DNA from: Acidobacteriota bacterium
GTDB taxonomy: Bacteria; Acidobacteriota; Blastocatellia; Pyrinomonadales; Pyrinomonadaceae
Reading direction: 5' to 3'
DNA length: 64,000 nucleotides
Assembly (NCBI GenBank): GCA_019639195.1
Contig: JAHBSI010000004.1
Coordinates: 124,001 to 188,000, forward strand
The position numbers were made by a program, and so were the translations under genes. The notes under the pieces were generated by a model that saw nothing but the letters and a program-made list of their open reading frames with translations, made no database searches and was not told where the DNA came from. Below are positions 61,271 through 64,000 of this stretch, in pieces (position 1 is the first letter of the stretch; each line of letters starts with the position of its first letter).

Positions 61271-63517
61271 TCAGTGGAGCTCAAGATCCACGATCGCATT
61301 TGCGAGCTGCTTTTCGAGAGTGTCTTTCTCGGCGAGCAGGGCCTGTCGCTCTTTTGAAAGAACGTCGAGTCGGGATTCCTGCTCATTTGCACGCGAAATG
61401 TAGCGTTGGATCAAGGCCTTGGCACTGTTTGTTTTGGTTAGTGCCTCGATATTCTCGCGAAGGCGTGCCTGGTCGGTGGTGATCTCGTCAGTCTCGCTGG
61501 TACCTCGTTCGAGCTTCTGATCGATGTCGTTAAGCTTCATACGAAGGTCAACAAGCGGGGCGAGTTTTGCACGCATCGCTTCGTCGATCGTCTTTTTAAC
61601 CACGAGCGAAAGCAGGTCCTTTGGCGAAAGCGTTCGAAGCTCGTATTTGTCCATCATCCCGAGATTTTCGCCTATCGTAACTTCCTGAGTTTCGTATGGC
61701 TTTAGCTCGATGCGGAAGCGATAGAAACGTGCCGTCGTCGAGGATGGTTTGGGCGTGTCGGCGGAGAGCTCCCAGCCTTTCCGAACCGGCCGTTCGATGT
61801 ACATCACACGCGGAAGTGCCGTCTGGTTCGAGAGCCAGTAGGTCTTCTTGTAGGTTTTGAAATAGTGGATCTGAAAGATGCCCTCGACGGCCTTGATGAT
61901 CCTCGCGGGCTGTCGGTCCTCGACGGTTTTAGTGCGTATCAGCGTGCCAAGGTCAACACCGTAAGAGATCATGCGCTCTTCACGCGGTTTTAAGCGTTCC
62001 ATCAAGGCCTCGCCTGCGTAAGCTCCTGCATCCATTACGGTTAACGGGCCGCCTTCGAATGTGAGGTTTGTAGTGTTCTTCAGGCGAATGCCGACGCGGG
62101 CTCGTGGCGTTCCAGTTGAAGATGCGTCCGGCTCACTGTCTGTTTCAGAGGCCTCGCCGTCCGCGGACGGAACAGCCTCATCACGGAAGATCGAGACACG
62201 TTCACCCTCCATTTTTGTTTGGACGATCGGGATAAGAGCGGACCGATTCTTTTCGACAGTTACGGGTTCGAGGATCTTGTATTCGAAGAGATCGCCGACG
62301 GACTCGCCCGCTGCTACTGTATCTACACCCGAATTCTTCCCGACGAGGGCGTCGCTGACACCCGAACCTTGATAGCCGGAAGAGACAATGAAATTGCCAT
62401 TCGCCGAGGAGAACATACTTTCTTGTTTCGCGCCGACTACGACATCTTCAGTTCCACTTCCGAAGCCTGAACCGTCTCCGCTGCCGCTGCCAAAGCCCTC
62501 GCCGACGCCTTCGCCCGATTCGGGGTCGTAGATCTGCGGAACAAGTTTCAGGTCGTCAGGGATCGGGACGATCGGGCGATAGCGATAGAGCGGCTTCTGA
62601 AGGTTCTGGATGAACGAGACGGGCGAGCCGGATATCATCGAAAGCTCGATCTCGCGCCAATCATCGTCGCTCACGTTGTCAACGATCGCCCAACCCTGGA
62701 AGAACGGATCGCCTTTTTCGTCAAGGACAACGCGATAGCTTGTTTTCCATATCGGTGCTGCGATCACGTAACTGACGGAGATCTCGCGTTGGCCGGTGCC
62801 TTGGGAAGTAACAGTGATCGTCTTCGAATCGCGGCGCCTCGCCGAGGCCGAAGCGTCGGAGAATTCGTTAAGATCGCGGCGTGTGTTCTCATCAAGGAGC
62901 TTTACACTTCGGATGTCGCTTAACGGAATACTCGTCAGCTCGCCGGTCTGCGAGCCGACGACCACGGAGTAAACGGTCGTTTCCTTCTTCTCCTTTTCTT
63001 CATCGCCATCATTTACGCTTTGACGCTTTTTATCGACGGTAACGATGGCTCCCGTTGCGATACCTTTTGCATAGGTGATGGCGACATTGTCGCCCTGGAG
63101 CTGGCTCAAGATGTTTGCGAGACCGCCGCGAGAATCGGCCGAATCTTCGGTCTCGGCCTCGATGCTGAAGGGTATCTCGGCCGTGCGGGCAGAGGCGGGC
63201 TGTGACGAGCCGTAGCTGATCGAGCCGATCTTGCCCGAACCTCGGTCGATGACGACCATTGACTTGAGCACGTCATCGACCTGAGACTGTCTGAACCGAA
63301 GGTCGATCTCAGCGTTGCCCGAGACGATACCGCGGCGTTCGATATATGCGACGCCATTCGAATAGAGGACGACGCGTTTTATCGGCAATACCGATGCCGG
63401 AGCATTACTTTTAGTGTCGGCTGGACGCGGCGTTCCCGTTGGCAGCGGGTTGGCCTTCGCCGGCAAGGACCCGAAAATTAGCGCAGTAAGGACAAAGAAA
63501 ATATGCAAATATCTCAT
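61271..63517 (-). CDS. DUF4139 domain-containing exported protein
   Basis: Exported protein of 748 residues with a signal peptide (MRYLHIFFVLTALIFGSLPAKA). PIKRVVLYSNGVAYIERRG near 50 is the typical DUF4139-family opening, and SYVIAAPIWKTSYRVVLDE near 255 the core. A Gly/Ser/Asp-rich insert (about 335-420, with GEGVGEGFGSGSGDGSGFGS) lies in the middle. The C-terminal 130 residues are coiled-coil (KLNDIDQKLERG, ESRLDVLSKERQALLAEKD). Function unknown; family members occur in envelope contexts. The ATG at 63517 gives a better signal peptide than TTG at 63538. Confidence 0.9.
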   Translation of the reverse strand: MRYLHIFFVLTALIFGSLPAKANPLPTGTPRPADTKSNAPASVLPIKRVVLYSNGVAYIERRGIVSGNAEIDLRFRQSQVDDVLKSMVVIDRGSGKIGSISYGSSQPASARTAEIPFSIEAETEDSADSRGGLANILSQLQGDNVAITYAKGIATGAIVTVDKKRQSVNDGDEEKEKKETTVYSVVVGSQTGELTSIPLSDIRSVKLLDENTRRDLNEFSDASASARRRDSKTITVTSQGTGQREISVSYVIAAPIWKTSYRVVLDEKGDPFFQGWAIVDNVSDDDWREIELSMISGSPVSFIQNLQKPLYRYRPIVPIPDDLKLVPQIYDPESGEGVGEGFGSGSGDGSGFGSGTEDVVVGAKQESMFSSANGNFIVSSGYQGSGVSDALVGKNSGVDTVAAGESVGDLFEYKILEPVTVEKNRSALIPIVQTKMEGERVSIFRDEAVPSADGEASETDSEPDASSTGTPRARVGIRLKNTTNLTFEGGPLTVMDAGAYAGEALMERLKPREERMISYGVDLGTLIRTKTVEDRQPARIIKAVEGIFQIHYFKTYKKTYWLSNQTALPRVMYIERPVRKGWELSADTPKPSSTTARFYRFRIELKPYETQEVTIGENLGMMDKYELRTLSPKDLLSLVVKKTIDEAMRAKLAPLVDLRMKLNDIDQKLERGTSETDEITTDQARLRENIEALTKTNSAKALIQRYISRANEQESRLDVLSKERQALLAEKDTLEKQLANAIVDLELH

Positions 63518-63626
63518 AGAGTTGTCGGGAGATCTCAAAATCCGTTGGGCGATAGAATTGAACGATTTAAAAGATGCAGCGAAAGGGAAGTTTGGTTGCT
63601 TTTGCGGGTGAAGCGGGAGTTAGTTT

Positions 63627-63664
63627 CCGCGAATGCACGTAGGACAGTTTGCGTGCATTCGCGG
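63627..63664 (-). other. Perfect 13-bp hairpin after sucC
   Basis: CCGCGAATGCACG (63627-63639) and CGTGCATTCGCGG (63652-63664) pair perfectly around a 12-nt loop, 11 bp beyond the sucC stop. No T-run follows on either strand. It resembles the 61214 hairpin in lacking a U-tract. Confidence 0.6.
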
Positions 63665-63675
63665 TAAAATGCCCT

Positions 63676-64000
63676 TTATCCTGCGGCGGCGACGACCTTC
63701 TCGGCGGCGTCATTCATGCCTTCTGCCGGGATGATGCCGATGCCGGATTCGCGTAGGACGCGTCGGCCTTCTTCGACGTTCGTGCCTTCGAGGCGGGCGA
63801 CGATCGGTATCGAGACGCCGAGATTCTTTGCCGCTGCCACGACGCCGTTTGCGACCATATCGCAGCGAACGATGCCGCCGAAGATGTTTATCAGCACAGC
63901 TTTTACGTTCTCGTCGGCGAGCAAGATCTTGAATGCCTGCTCGACACGTTCCTGCGAAGCGCCGCCGCCGACATCGAGGAAGTTCGCGGGCTCGCCGCCC
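63676..64000 (-). CDS. sucC: Succinate--CoA ligase [ADP-forming] subunit beta, C-terminal part
   Basis: Partial: the gene runs off the end of the window, leaving 107 codons. The TCA-cycle enzyme makes succinate and ATP from succinyl-CoA. The segment holds [38 protein letters not shown] and [20 protein letters not shown], all diagnostic of the C-terminal CoA-ligase domain of SucC. Its stop is TAA (63676-63678). sucD, often adjacent, is not downstream of it here. Confidence 0.96.
   Translation of the reverse strand, partial: GGEPANFLDVGGGASQERVEQAFKILLADENVKAVLINIFGGIVRCDMVANGVVAAAKNLGVSIPIVARLEGTNVEEGRRVLRESGIGIIPAEGMNDAAEKVVAAAG

Overview
The window comes from a Gram-negative bacterium, most likely an acidobacterium of the Blastocatellia/Pyrinomonadaceae type. 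This placement is inferred from gene content: a PEP-CTERM surface protein, delta-60/FG-GAP propeller proteins, DUF2911 and DUF4139 secreted proteins, a second EF-G-like GTPase, single-chain glycyl-tRNA synthetase, PilT and a cyanophycin cluster. No 16S gene is present to confirm it. Nearly all of the window is ordinary, densely packed chromosome of mid-to-high GC. No prophage, IS transposase or CRISPR array was seen. One tRNA (Gln, TTG) is present.

Layout. 1-6.5 kb: rpoA-rplQ-accB-accC-rpsO-pnp (transcription, ribosome, fatty acid synthesis, RNA decay), with a terminator-like hairpin just before pnp. 6.6-8.6 kb: a PEP-CTERM protein and a secreted PEGA-like protein. 8.7-15.2 kb: glyQS, an APC transporter, cca, and an ACT-domain malic enzyme. 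15.4-20.3 kb: hflX-pgpH (ribosome rescue; c-di-AMP hydrolysis), a HIT protein and an IHF/HU subunit. 20.4-28.4 kb: rpsA, pilT, an NHL propeller protein, a DUF2911 protein and an EF-G homologue. 28.6-36.7 kb: a 1,000-residue delta-60/FG-GAP protein and two paralogous secreted TPR proteins flanking murB. 36.7-40 kb: carB. 40-42.8 kb: an accessory patch with an orphan coding fragment, small AT-rich ORFs, REP-like palindromes and short intergenic repeats.

42.8-47.3 kb is a cyanophycin module: cphB (degradation), cphA (synthesis) and, convergently, an isoaspartyl peptidase that would finish degradation by splitting beta-Asp-Arg. That peptidase gene appears to carry an in-frame palindromic element in its autoprocessing linker. 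47.4-51.5 kb is a metal module on the minus strand: a MerR regulator, a YHS-domain Cu+-type P-type ATPase with a textbook MerR promoter (20-bp spacer, dyad), and an exported, His-rich CbiX/SirB-like protein under an apparent Fur box.

51.6-52.3 kb holds a GEMM-I family cyclic-dinucleotide riboswitch (position-20 A, the cGAMP-type variant) in front of a secreted CAP/SCP protein. 52.3-58.7 kb is the conserved block ispE-tRNA-Gln-prs-rplY-pth-rpsF-rpsR-rplI-dnaB. 58.7-64 kb holds a DinB/YfiT-like protein, a NagX-like membrane acyltransferase, two exported proteins and the truncated 3' end of sucC. The best leads are the riboswitch with its CAP protein, the element inside the isoaspartyl peptidase gene, the Fur-box CbiX-like protein, the paired TPR proteins with a shared FVFR motif, and the missing canonical start of hflX.
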